The translations under genes were made by a program, and so were the position numbers. From JADJLQ01 sp038251405 (GTDB lineage Bacteria > Bacteroidota > Bacteroidia > Chitinophagales > Saprospiraceae), in assembly GCA_038251405.1 (NCBI GenBank), contig JBBSBH010000009.1, forward strand, positions 88,260 through 152,259: a stretch of 64,000 nt of DNA, written 5' to 3'. Shown piece by piece: positions 36,132 to 44,295 of this stretch. Numbering within the stretch: the stretch's first letter is position 1; each line of letters opens with the position of its first letter. Below the pieces are notes generated by a model that saw nothing but the letters and a program-made list of their open reading frames with translations, was not told where the DNA came from and made no database searches.

Positions 36132-36506
36132 ATGAAAAAACAGTTCGTATGGATTGCCTTGATGATGATAGGCTATCTTAGTATTTCAGCCCAAAACGCA
36201 ACATGTTGCGCAAAAAAAACTAGTTGCCTTGTGCAATCATGTTCTGCAGCTAAGGTTCAAAATTCTACTTCTGCAAAAGTGGAGAATGCTGAATTTAAAA
36301 GTGAAAAAGAGCAACCATCCCATGTCAGTCCTTTGAATGCATCAGCAGCTATGAAATCAAGCATGAATATCGCTGCATCATTTCTGAGTTTTGCAGCTTA
36401 TGCGTGGACATCACTAAAAGACTGCTGCAATCCAGCTACCTGTGATCCGACAACATGTGATCCACCTACATGCGATCCTTCAAAATGTTCCACAAAGAGC
36501 AAGTAG
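36132..36506 (+). CDS. Small exported Cys-rich protein with CDP pentapeptide tail
   Basis: 124 residues. Signal peptide residues 1-21 (SISAQ). The mature N-terminus has C25, C26, C32 and C37; a middle hydrophobic, Ala-rich stretch (about 68-95) follows; the tail has C98 and C99, then C104, C109, C114 and C119, exactly five residues apart, each followed by D/N-P-x-T. I know no named family. It is divergent from a kinase whose sensor is also Cys-rich and also contains a CDP motif, which suggests a metal- or redox-binding secreted effector. A terminator follows at 36519. Confidence 0.65.
   Translation: MKKQFVWIALMMIGYLSISAQNATCCAKKTSCLVQSCSAAKVQNSTSAKVENAEFKSEKEQPSHVSPLNASAAMKSSMNIAASFLSFAAYAWTSLKDCCNPATCDPTTCDPPTCDPSKCSTKSK
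36426..36488 (+). repeat. 15-nt in-frame tandem repeat coding the C-(D/N)-P-x-T pentapeptide
   Basis: Four units of the form TGY-RAY-CCN-NCN-A follow each other within the Cys-rich gene; a further Cys codon ends the series. Codons vary at third positions, so the repeat is held at the protein level. Confidence 0.7.
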
Positions 36507-36518
36507 ATTTTTCTTTCT

Positions 36519-36563
36519 AATCCCTCACGATAATCTGTACGATGGTGAGGGATTTTTGTTTTT
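36519..36563 (+). terminator. Rho-independent terminator of the Cys-rich gene
   Basis: AATCCCTCAC at 36519-36528 pairs with GTGAGGGATT at 36545-36554 (10 bp), followed by a T-rich run. It lies 13 nt after the stop codon at 36506. Confidence 0.85.
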
Positions 36564-36648
36564 TGAGGTTCAATAAATATTTAACAGAATTCATTTATTT
36601 TCTATAGAGTTTTCAGCAAGAATCGCAGCTTGTCTGTAAAGCTAAAAT

Positions 36649-36864
36649 GAACCCGAGGCCCACTTTAAAACAGATAGCGAAGAACTATTTAAGTATACTA
36701 TACAAACCATTAGCCATTATTTGGGAAAATAGGTTATTCAAAACTGTGAAAAATATAGACCAGGAAAATCTAATTCATGGTGATTTAGCTGTTACCGACC
36801 TATTAATAAAGGAATTCATAGAGCTATTGCAAGCCAATTAAAAATATCAGCTGGAAAAAAGGAG
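36649..36864 (+). pseudogene. trmB: Decayed 3' fragment of a trmB copy
   Basis: From about 36658 the frame reads HFKTDSEELFKYTIQTISHY, lining up with HLKTDSEELFKYTVDTIGNY of the intact TrmB, then a TAG at 36730-36732, VIQNCE, a one-base A insertion, NIDQEN then GDLAV, more stops, and the final KPIKNISWKK against KPIKYISWKY. It covers about residues 160-232 of TrmB. There is no 5' part. The intact gene lies about 2.7 kb upstream, with the two-component system and Cys-rich gene between them. The 64-residue frame at 36647-36841 is a chance frame in this region. Confidence 0.8.
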
Positions 36865-36954
36865 TATTGCTCTCCGCCTTAAAATGGATGGCAAAAAGAA
36901 ATCCCGAGATATATATTTTTTCTTTTTTGTAAGTTTGATTCAAATATTTTTTTC

Positions 36955-38478
36955 ATGCGAAATCTGTTATTACTACTCTTATTATCGTCCATTCACTATT
37001 CATTATTCAGTCAGACCGGAGGGAAATCTTCAACCGATGAAAAAAGGCCTTCTTCATCTTCTGATATAATTTTCAATCCCGACGCTACCAGCGTCACCAA
37101 TTCCGAAATTACAGTAAATGGTCAGCGGGTACCCTTCAAAGCCATCACGGGGACACTTCCTGTTTGGGACGAAGAGGGAAAGACTATTGCCGGTCTGTTC
37201 TTTACTTATTATTCCAGAACGGATGTAAAAGATATTGCGTCGCGCCCGATGATCATTTCATTTAATGGGGGGCCGGGAAGTGCCTCGGTATGGATGCATA
37301 TAGCTTATACAGGACCTGTGATATTAAATATAGATGATGAGGGCTATCCCATTCAACCGTATGGCTTCAAGGACAATCCATTTTCTATTTTAGATGTTGC
37401 CGATATAGTATACGTTGACCCGGTAAATACTGGATTTTCTAGAATTACCAATAAAGATGTACCGAAGTCTAAATTTTTTGGTGTGAATGCCGATATAAAA
37501 TATTTGGCTGATTGGGTCACTACTTTTATAACAAGATACAATAGATGGGCCTCTCCTAAATATCTCATTGGTGAAAGCTATGGCACTACACGGGTGTCAG
37601 GTCTTGCTCAGGAACTGCAATCCAATCATTGGATGTATCTGAATGGTGTGATTTTGGTATCACCTACTGACCTGGGTATGGAAAGAAGTGTACCCCAGGA
37701 TGCGGCTTTGAGATTGCCTTATTTTACTGCGACTGCCTGGTACCACAAAAAACTTTCCCCTGAATTGCAAGCAAGAGATCTTACAGATGTACTAAATGAA
37801 TCTGAATCGTATACATTGAATCAATTAGTAGGAGCTCTCAACAAAGGCAATTTACTTACTGATGATGAAAGAATGAAAACAGCTGCTCAAATGTCTAGAT
37901 ACTCTGGTATAGATAGCAAAGTATTTGTACAGAATAATTTGAATGTGTCTACTAATTTGTTTTGGAAAGAACTTATGCGTGATGAGGGATTCACCGTGGG
38001 TAGATTAGACTCGCGGTACAGAGGTATAGATCTCAAAGACGCTGGTAATGGCCCTGAGTATAATGCAGAATTAACTTCGTGGTTGCATTCATTCACACCG
38101 CCTATCAATATGTACCTGAGGGAAAAACTGGGTTATAAAACGGATCTGCAATACAATATGTTTGGGCCCGTGCGACCCTGGGATAACTCTAACGATAATA
38201 CGGGTGCTTCGCTAGCTGCTGCTATGGCTATCAATCCAGGACTCTATCTGATGGTGCAATCAGGCTACTATGATGGCGCATGTGACTATTTCAATGCAAA
38301 ATATAATATGTGGCAAATGGATCCCGCAGGAAAGCTTAAAGATAGAATGGTGTGGAAAGGATACCGATCTGGTCATATGATGTATTTACGGAAAGAAGAC
38401 CTGCAAGCATCCAATCAACACATCCGGGATTTTATTAAAATGTCGTTAGCTAAATCTGGTGCGTCATCAAAGTATTGA
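36955..38478 (+). CDS. Secreted S10-family serine carboxypeptidase-like peptidase
   Basis: 507 residues. Signal peptide residues 1-20 (HYSLFSQ). The family S10 landmarks are visible: SFNGGPGSASVWMH (oxyanion region), catalytic S208 in LIGESYGTTR, the Asp in YYDGACDYFN, and the His in GYRSGHMMYLR. It acts on C-terminal residues of peptides outside the cytoplasm. ATG 36955 is chosen because the signal peptide begins there. It stands alone between the trmB remnant and ileS. Confidence 0.87.
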   Translation: MRNLLLLLLLSSIHYSLFSQTGGKSSTDEKRPSSSSDIIFNPDATSVTNSEITVNGQRVPFKAITGTLPVWDEEGKTIAGLFFTYYSRTDVKDIASRPMIISFNGGPGSASVWMHIAYTGPVILNIDDEGYPIQPYGFKDNPFSILDVADIVYVDPVNTGFSRITNKDVPKSKFFGVNADIKYLADWVTTFITRYNRWASPKYLIGESYGTTRVSGLAQELQSNHWMYLNGVILVSPTDLGMERSVPQDAALRLPYFTATAWYHKKLSPELQARDLTDVLNESESYTLNQLVGALNKGNLLTDDERMKTAAQMSRYSGIDSKVFVQNNLNVSTNLFWKELMRDEGFTVGRLDSRYRGIDLKDAGNGPEYNAELTSWLHSFTPPINMYLREKLGYKTDLQYNMFGPVRPWDNSNDNTGASLAAAMAINPGLYLMVQSGYYDGACDYFNAKYNMWQMDPAGKLKDRMVWKGYRSGHMMYLRKEDLQASNQHIRDFIKMSLAKSGASSKY

Positions 38479-38630
38479 TAATGCTTCATAAACATCTTAT
38501 TAGTGAGACTTTTATTTAAGTTTATAAAAATTCTTGCTGCCCCAACCATCACCCGAGACCTAAACTGAGTTCATTTTTGAAGGCGAAATCGTAAATCGGC
38601 AAATTGGTAAATAGTAAATAGTATTCTCCT

Positions 38631-38638
38631 TACCTTTG
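38631..38638 (+). promoter_or_regulatory. -7 box of ileS (TACCTTTG)
   Basis: TACCTTTG matches TAnnTTTG and lies 12 nt before the ATG at 38651, giving a very short leader. The -33 element is not clear. Confidence 0.55.
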
Positions 38639-38650
38639 CCGCCCTAAATC

Positions 38651-41600
38651 ATGAGTTACAAAGAGTATAAATCGTTGAATCTGCCCGAGATAGATCGTGA
38701 GGTCAGAGCCTTTTGGGAGCGTGAAGATATCTTCAGCAAAAGTATTGCTGAACGAGCCAATGGCAAGCCATTTGTGTTCTACGAAGGGCCTCCATCTGCC
38801 AATGGATTACCCGGTATTCATCATGTGATGGCCCGCGCCATCAAAGATATTTTTTGCCGTTACCACACCATGAAAGGTGAGCTCGTGGAACGCAAAGGTG
38901 GCTGGGATACCCACGGCTTACCTGTAGAGTTATCTGTAGAGAAAGAACTAGGCATTACCAAAGAAGATATCGGCAAGAAAATATCTATCCATGAATATAA
39001 TGAAGCCTGTCGAAAGACCGTACTGCGCTATAAAGATCAATGGGACGATCTCACCCGGCGCATGGGCTATTGGGTAGATCTCGAGCATCCATACATCACC
39101 TATGAAAATAATTATATAGAGTCTGTATGGAATCTGCTTAGCATACTTTATAAGAAAAATCTTTTGTACAAAGGCTATTCCATCCAGCCCTATTCTCCGG
39201 CAGCCGGCACCGGCTTGAGCTCCCATGAATTGAATATGCCGGGTACGTACAAAGATGTAAAAGATACCAGCTGCGTCGCTGCATTTGAGGTAATTGATTA
39301 TCAGAAAAGGATAGATGCTTTAAAGGCTTTAGATTCATTAACATTTACTGAAATTCCTAATGAGAAAATTGAAGACCTTAAATCATATCGAAAAGCAACT
39401 AAGGAATGGGCGTTTAATTCACTCAGGCAACTAGGATTTAAGCATAAGAATATAGATGGCAATATAATAGTCACTCGTAATAGTATAGCAGAAATACTTG
39501 CTTTTTCTCCTGTAGCTGAAGAAATCATTATTCTGAGACATGCAAAAATGTTATTAGAAAATGCTATTTATTTAGAAAAAGAAGTAAGTACAATAATGGA
39601 TGGAGCCACTTTCCATTATTTGGTCAACAAACTGAAATTTGGTGAAAAGTACTTCTTAATAAAAATAGTGATCAAACATGCAGATAAACTAGTGCTTTAT
39701 GATATGAGGGTGTCGGAAATAAAAAAGTCCCAACAATTTTTCGCTACTCAATTATCCAAACTTGATGACGAAAATCTGCTAGGACTCCACAAAGATAAGC
39801 GTCTTTTTTCAATTTTACAAGTACCTGATTTTATTTATAAAGCATACGACGCCGGTATACAAGATGCAGCTCTCCTGGCATGGACCACTACACCATGGAC
39901 GCTACCCTCCAATCTTGGACTTACTGTAGGTGCTAACATTGATTATACTCTCATCAAAACCATTAACCCATACACTCATCTTCACATTCATATAGTATTA
40001 GCGGAAAAATTAATACCTAAATATTTTAATGCTCAAAATGAAAATGTCGACTTTGCAACTTATAAAAATGATGGTAAGCATCTGCCCTATCAAAAAATAT
40101 TGACTGTAAAAGGTAAAGACCTCGAAGGTATTCGCTACCACCAGATATTACCCTACTCAGCTAATACTTTATCCGTAGTCCAATCCATCACTCACGGTGC
40201 TGATCCTTTCAAAGTAATGGTGGGCGACTTTGTCACCACAGAAGATGGCACGGGCATCGTACATATGGCACCGGCATTCGGGGCTGATGATTTTAGAATC
40301 GGTAAGAAATTTAATATAGGCATACTTATTCTTGTAGATAAAGAAGGAAAATTCTTGGATGGTCTTGGTGAATTTAGTAATCGATATGTAAAAGATTATG
40401 CACAGCATCTTGTAGGTAAAGATGAACCAGATTACAAAGATGTCAATATAGATATTTGTGTAAAACTCAAAAAAGAAAACAAAGCATTCAAAGTAGAGAA
40501 ATTCGAGCACAGCTATCCACACTGCTGGCGCACGGACAAACCCATACTATATTATCCACTCGATTCGTGGTTTATCAAGTCTACCGCAGCCAAAGATCGC
40601 ATGGTAGCATTGAACAAAACTATCAACTGGAAGCCGGAAAGTACGGGCACAGGTCGCTTTGGTAATTGGCTGGAAAACTTACAGGACTGGAATTTATCCC
40701 GATCGAGATATTGGGGTATACCCTTGCCGATCTGGCGCTCTGAAGATCAATCAGAAGAAATTTGCATCGGATCATTAGATCAATTAAATAATGAAATAAT
40801 AAAGGCTAATGAAAAATTGGGCTTGAGTCAATCAGTGCCTGATGATTTGCACCGGCCTTATATAGATGATATCATTTTAGTTTCTTCTAAAGGTGGGAAA
40901 ATGAAACGCGAGCTCGATCTCATCGATGTATGGTTTGATAGTGGTAGTATGCCCTATGCACAATGGCACTACCCATTTGAAAATCAAGAAAAGTTTAAAC
41001 AAAACTTTCCTGCAGATTATATAGCCGAGGGCGTGGATCAGACCCGGGGCTGGTTTTTTACATTACATGCAATAGCCGTGATGTGCTTTGACAGTATTGC
41101 CTTTAAAAATGTGGTGAGCAATGGCTTAGTACTCGATAAAAATGGCCAGAAAATGTCGAAGCGATTAGGCAACGCCGTAGATCCCTTCACTACCCTCGAT
41201 GCACATGGTGCCGATCCCACCCGATGGTATATGATAGCCAATGCCAATCCCTGGGAAAATCTCAAGTTTGATATGAATGGCCTGGAGGAGACGAAGCGGA
41301 AATTTTTTGGTACGCTGTACAATACTTATTCCTTCTTTTCATTGTACGCCAATATTGATGGCTTCTTCCATAAAGAAAAAGAAATCGCCCTTTCCGATAG
41401 ACCCGAAATAGATCAATGGATACTTTCTGCTTTACATTCCATGATCACAGTAGTAGATCAGGCCTTTAAAGAATACGAACCCACTGTCGCCGCCCGGGCC
41501 ATAGAGACTTTTGTAGATGAAAAACTGAGCAACTGGTATGTGCGACTATGCCGCCGAAGATTTTGGAAGCCTTCGCTTAATGCGGACGGAAGCCATACGG

Positions 41601-42619
41601 TAGATAAGATCGCTGCCTATCAGACCTTGTATGAATGCTTATCTACTATCAGTAAACTCATGGCTCCCATAGCCCCTTTCTTTGCTGACTGGCTATATCG
41701 AAATTTGAACATGGCAACGAAAATAGAGGCGCATGAATCGGTACATCTCGCACTAATGCCTACCGCTGATCTTTCCAAAATCAATACGGACCTGGAAGAG
41801 CGCATGGACTATGCACAGCGCATCAGCTCTATGGTGCTCTCATTGCGCAAACAACATAAGCTTCGGGTTAGACAACCCTTGCAAAGAATACTGATACCGA
41901 TTATGAATGAAGATTTTATCCCTCAGGTAGACCGGGTAAAAGATCTTATACTCTCTGAAGTAAATGTAAAATCACTCGAGTACATCACCGATGCCAGTGG
42001 TCTCATCAGTAAAAAGATAAAAGCCAATTTCAAGACATTGGGAAAGCGACTGGGCAAAGACATGAAAGTTGCCGCCGATCTCATTTTAAATTTGGATAAA
42101 GAAGCAATTTCGAGCTTTGAAAAGTTAAAAAAGTATTACTTCAATAATGGAACTTCTCCAAGCTTAACACCTACACCTACACCTACACCCACACCCACAC
42201 CTATTACTTCTACACTAATCACATTGGAAGATGTAGAAATATCTTCGGAAGATCTGCCTGGCTGGTTTGTAGCCAATGATGGAAAGCTAACCGTGGCATT
42301 GGACACTACATTAGATGATTCACTTATCGCTGAAGGTATCGCCCGCGAAATAGTCAATCGCGTGCAGAATCTTCGCAAGAGTTCTGACCTCAATGTCACC
42401 GATCGGATCAATCTTTTGATAGAAGATCATGAGGGGATAAAAAAAGCCATTACTGATTTTGGAGATTATATAAAGAATGAAGTATTGGCGGATAGCATAC
42501 AATTGCAAGCATCTATGTTGGAGGATAAATCACGAGGTAGTACTCTCGATAAAGAGCGTACCTCTTCAGAGGAATTGGTGGAGGGATTGATTGTGGGGAT
42601 TGGGGTGGAGAAGGTGTGA
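38651..42619 (+). CDS. ileS: Isoleucyl-tRNA synthetase with extra internal domain
   Basis: 1322 residues, clearly longer than a typical IleRS of this type. Catalytic motif GIHH (55-58) in PSANGLPGIHHVM and KMSKR at 834-838; the editing (CP1) domain has LAWTTTPWTLPSN at 409-421 and GTGIVHMAPAFG at 533-546; anticodon-binding region follows KMSKR. Two oddities: residues about 217-398 are an extra domain, between SCVAAFEV and ALLAWTTTPW, which are normally separated by only about 15-30 residues; and residues 1173-1184 are six Thr-Pro repeats. It charges tRNA-Ile with isoleucine. No second ileS is in the window. Confidence 0.9.
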   Translation: MSYKEYKSLNLPEIDREVRAFWEREDIFSKSIAERANGKPFVFYEGPPSANGLPGIHHVMARAIKDIFCRYHTMKGELVERKGGWDTHGLPVELSVEKELGITKEDIGKKISIHEYNEACRKTVLRYKDQWDDLTRRMGYWVDLEHPYITYENNYIESVWNLLSILYKKNLLYKGYSIQPYSPAAGTGLSSHELNMPGTYKDVKDTSCVAAFEVIDYQKRIDALKALDSLTFTEIPNEKIEDLKSYRKATKEWAFNSLRQLGFKHKNIDGNIIVTRNSIAEILAFSPVAEEIIILRHAKMLLENAIYLEKEVSTIMDGATFHYLVNKLKFGEKYFLIKIVIKHADKLVLYDMRVSEIKKSQQFFATQLSKLDDENLLGLHKDKRLFSILQVPDFIYKAYDAGIQDAALLAWTTTPWTLPSNLGLTVGANIDYTLIKTINPYTHLHIHIVLAEKLIPKYFNAQNENVDFATYKNDGKHLPYQKILTVKGKDLEGIRYHQILPYSANTLSVVQSITHGADPFKVMVGDFVTTEDGTGIVHMAPAFGADDFRIGKKFNIGILILVDKEGKFLDGLGEFSNRYVKDYAQHLVGKDEPDYKDVNIDICVKLKKENKAFKVEKFEHSYPHCWRTDKPILYYPLDSWFIKSTAAKDRMVALNKTINWKPESTGTGRFGNWLENLQDWNLSRSRYWGIPLPIWRSEDQSEEICIGSLDQLNNEIIKANEKLGLSQSVPDDLHRPYIDDIILVSSKGGKMKRELDLIDVWFDSGSMPYAQWHYPFENQEKFKQNFPADYIAEGVDQTRGWFFTLHAIAVMCFDSIAFKNVVSNGLVLDKNGQKMSKRLGNAVDPFTTLDAHGADPTRWYMIANANPWENLKFDMNGLEETKRKFFGTLYNTYSFFSLYANIDGFFHKEKEIALSDRPEIDQWILSALHSMITVVDQAFKEYEPTVAARAIETFVDEKLSNWYVRLCRRRFWKPSLNADGSHTVDKIAAYQTLYECLSTISKLMAPIAPFFADWLYRNLNMATKIEAHESVHLALMPTADLSKINTDLEERMDYAQRISSMVLSLRKQHKLRVRQPLQRILIPIMNEDFIPQVDRVKDLILSEVNVKSLEYITDASGLISKKIKANFKTLGKRLGKDMKVAADLILNLDKEAISSFEKLKKYYFNNGTSPSLTPTPTPTPTPTPITSTLITLEDVEISSEDLPGWFVANDGKLTVALDTTLDDSLIAEGIAREIVNRVQNLRKSSDLNVTDRINLLIEDHEGIKKAITDFGDYIKNEVLADSIQLQASMLEDKSRGSTLDKERTSSEELVEGLIVGIGVEKV
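39299..39844 (+). other. LPD3-like domain inserted in the IleRS editing region
   Basis: Codons 217-398 of ileS. Visible pattern: YRKATKEWAFNSLRQLG, NIIVTRNSIAEILAF, a helix ending LLENAIYLEKEV, then FHYLVNKLKF and two strands (KYFLIKIVIKHADKLVLYDM). From memory this is the layout of LPD3 (large polyvalent-protein-associated domain 3) found in phage and conjugative-element polyvalent proteins. The insert looks visibly more AT-rich than the flanking ileS sequence, which fits a foreign origin. Family match is by eye and needs a profile search. Confidence 0.55.
42167..42202 (+). repeat. Hexanucleotide repeat encoding (Thr-Pro)6 in ileS
   Basis: ACACCT/ACACCC is repeated six times in frame and reads as Thr-Pro six times (residues 1173-1184). 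It lies in a linker between anticodon-region helices and the C-terminal domain, so it can vary in length without breaking the fold. Slipped-strand variation in copy number would stay in frame. Confidence 0.8.
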
Positions 42620-42651
42620 ATTGATATCTTTTGAAATAAAATCTCTTTAGA

Positions 42652-42870
42652 TTAAGCCTTTATCCAATCCGCTTTCGGGATTCCGGCTTGTTTTAGAATT
42701 CTGTTTAAAAGATTTTTACTAATTTCTGAATGATGTGGGTTTGGAATGGTAAGTCTTATTTGATCTTTTAACATGAACTGATGCTTTCCACCTTAGTATG
42801 GTCCGATAAAATCAAATTTTCATAAATAAAATATTAATTCGTTTCTAGAAATAGCAGTAAATGCAGGCAT
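42652..42870 (-). pseudogene. hicA: hicA toxin with two in-frame stops
   Basis: The frame from ATG 42870 to TAA 42654-42652 is 73 codons, the normal length of HicA in this subgroup. It reads MPAFTAISRNELIFYL, stop, KFDFIGPY, stop, then GGKHQFMLKDQIRLTIPNPH, SEISKNLLNRILKQAGIP. The conserved HicA landmarks GGKH and ILKQAGI survive; the stops at codons 17 and 26 inactivate it. The ATG shares one base with the frameshifted hicB stop (TGATG), the classic coupling. Confidence 0.8.
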
Positions 42871-43113
42871 CAAGCAGCGTGCTTAATTTCAAGTGAAAGA
42901 TCGTCAACCACTGGAGTAGGAATATTTCTATTAATGCTAAAAAGCAACCAATCCTCCTAACACACTCTTCAATTCTTCTCTGCATGTTTCTAATGTGGGA
43001 GCAGTAGCATATACGCCCTGGAAGCCATCTATTTCTCCATAGTATACATTATCATGAGATAAAAATTCATAATGCGCTTTATGCATAGCAGCCTGGATAT
43101 ATTCAATAATCAT
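42870..43113 (-). pseudogene. hicB: hicB antitoxin with a one-base frameshift
   Basis: From ATG 43113 the frame reads MIIEYIQAAMHKAHYEFL, YYGEIDGFQGVYA and CREELKSVL, a typical HicB beta fold. It then runs off into GGLVAF and a stop. Removing one G from the GGAGG run gives DWLLFSINRNIPTPVVDDL, ending at TGA 42872-42870, the proper HicB C-terminus. The lesion is therefore a single inserted base; with both genes broken, the module is dead unless the assembly is wrong. Confidence 0.8.
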
Positions 43114-43231
43114 AGGAAAACAATTTTTCTCAAAGTTATGTCTCATAATGTCAATTCATCGCTCGACCCTGGGAAAACAATTTTTCTTCGTAAATCAAAA
43201 TATTATTTCAAAAAAACCAAGCTCATTTAAT

Positions 43232-43564
43232 CTACACCACCTCCTTCTCAATAGCTTCCTGCACTAATTGATTCAAGGTTTTACCAGTCATTATAGCTTT
43301 GCCAAAAAGTTTTGAATGAAGCTCTGGTTTGATACGAACATTGAAACTGCCCTTAAATGATTTATATGGATCTTTTTTTAATGAGATACATAGATCGAGA
43401 TAATCATCCACCGCCTCATGAAATGATTTCTTCAGTGCTTTTACTGATGAGCCCTCAAACGTAACTAAGTCCTGAATGCCTTCTATTCTACCATAGAAAA
43501 CCTCGTCTTTAGATGAAAAATGCGCAGACCCGATAAAATTCTTATAACTTATAATATCTTTCAT
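43232..43564 (-). CDS. hicB: HicB-type antitoxin with ribbon-helix-helix C-terminus
   Basis: 110 residues. N-terminal HicB fold (FYGRIEGIQDLVTFEGSS, then VDDYLDLCISLKKDPYK) and a C-terminal ribbon-helix-helix DNA-binding motif (FNVRIKPELHSKL to LNQLVQEAIEKEV). The ATG overlaps the stop of the HicA-like remnant by four bases (ATGA), so the pair was once an operon of HicA then HicB order. Intact frame; it may be an orphan antitoxin repressing its own promoter. Confidence 0.75.
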   Translation of the reverse strand: MKDIISYKNFIGSAHFSSKDEVFYGRIEGIQDLVTFEGSSVKALKKSFHEAVDDYLDLCISLKKDPYKSFKGSFNVRIKPELHSKLFGKAIMTGKTLNQLVQEAIEKEVV

Positions 43565-43743
43565 AGTAAGTTTTGAGATTTAAGTTCTTCAATTATATAC
43601 TTTTTTACATATTCCTTAACTTCATTTTGAGGGTGAGGTTTGTGCAACCTAATGATATGCATGGTTTCATCGTTTAGAAATGCTTTTCTTTGGTCCTGTT
43701 GTTTTTGGATGATTGAAGCAATCGAGCTTTGGTGCAATGATTA
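43561..43743 (-). pseudogene. HicA-like toxin remnant, N-terminally truncated
   Basis: Frame without a start, following a TAA at 43743-43741 (read on the minus strand), ending TGA 43563-43561. The last part, HIIRLHKPHPQNEVKEYVKKYI then LKSQNLL, fits the C-terminal strand and helix of HicA-type toxins of the HKPHP subtype. The first 20 codons are not HicA-like, and share about 25 of 32 bases with 44450-44482. It is probably a toxin left truncated beside its surviving antitoxin. Confidence 0.45.
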
Positions 43744-43755
43744 TAAAGTAACTCT

Positions 43756-44028
43756 TCAATCCAAATAATGATTACTGCATTCCACAATATGAACTCCCTC
43801 TGCAGTAATAAAATAGATCAATCTATGTTCGTCATTAATTCGCCTGCTCCAGCAGCCTTTATATTCACCCTTTAGGGGTTCGGGTTTTCCTAATCCTGTA
43901 AAAGGATGTCGCAAGCAATCGGTCACCAGAGATTCTATTTTATTGAAATAATTTGGATTGTATCTCATCCAGGAATAAATATTAGTAAATGCTTCCTGAG
44001 AAAAAATAACTTCTTCTAGTTTATTCAT
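43756..44028 (-). CDS. yoeB: YoeB/Txe-family mRNA-interferase toxin
   Basis: 90 residues, normal for YoeB. The RelE-like fold is seen in FNKIESLVTDCLRHPFTGLGKPEPLKG with the conserved block GKPEPLKGEYKGCWSRRI and the catalytic end HRLIYFI, then ECSNHY. It cleaves mRNA on the ribosome when free. It starts one base before the antitoxin stop ends (TAATG), so it is translated after YefM. Confidence 0.9.
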   Translation of the reverse strand: MNKLEEVIFSQEAFTNIYSWMRYNPNYFNKIESLVTDCLRHPFTGLGKPEPLKGEYKGCWSRRINDEHRLIYFITAEGVHIVECSNHYLD

Positions 44029-44294
44029 TATTTGAGTTTCTTGAAAGACGCTGGATCAAGAATTTTCTGAGATTTTAATTTCATCCTTTTAAAGATCTTT
44101 AATACATGAACGGCATAATCGCTATTTAATTTAAGAAATTCGGTCTCATCCATTCCGTTAAACTTTTTCAAAGGAACCAACACTACACTATCATCTTCAT
44201 TGCGATTAATAATGATAGGTTCATTTCTAGAAACACAATCATCCATGTAGGACTTAAGACGGGCTCTGAATTTTGAATACGTTGTAACTTGCAT
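44028..44294 (-). CDS. yefM: YefM/Phd-family antitoxin
   Basis: 88 residues. N-terminal Phd/YefM fold: YSKFRARLKSYMDDCVSRNEPIIINR, EDDSVVLVPLKKFN. It represses its own operon and neutralises YoeB with its C-terminal tail. Overlap with the toxin is one base. Two 12-bp direct repeats at 44296-44319 stand immediately before the ATG. Confidence 0.88.
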   Translation of the reverse strand: MQVTTYSKFRARLKSYMDDCVSRNEPIIINRNEDDSVVLVPLKKFNGMDETEFLKLNSDYAVHVLKIFKRMKLKSQKILDPASFKKLK

Positions 44295-44295
44295 G

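Noticed and set aside
36647..36841. 64-codon ORF as a gene
   Set aside because: The homologous frames around it show a decayed trmB; this frame only partly agrees and is a by-product of the frameshift.
39299..39844. IleRS insert as an intein
   Set aside because: There is no Cys/Ser/Thr splice junction pair with HN at the end, no intein blocks, and the length is short for a full intein; a domain insertion fits better.
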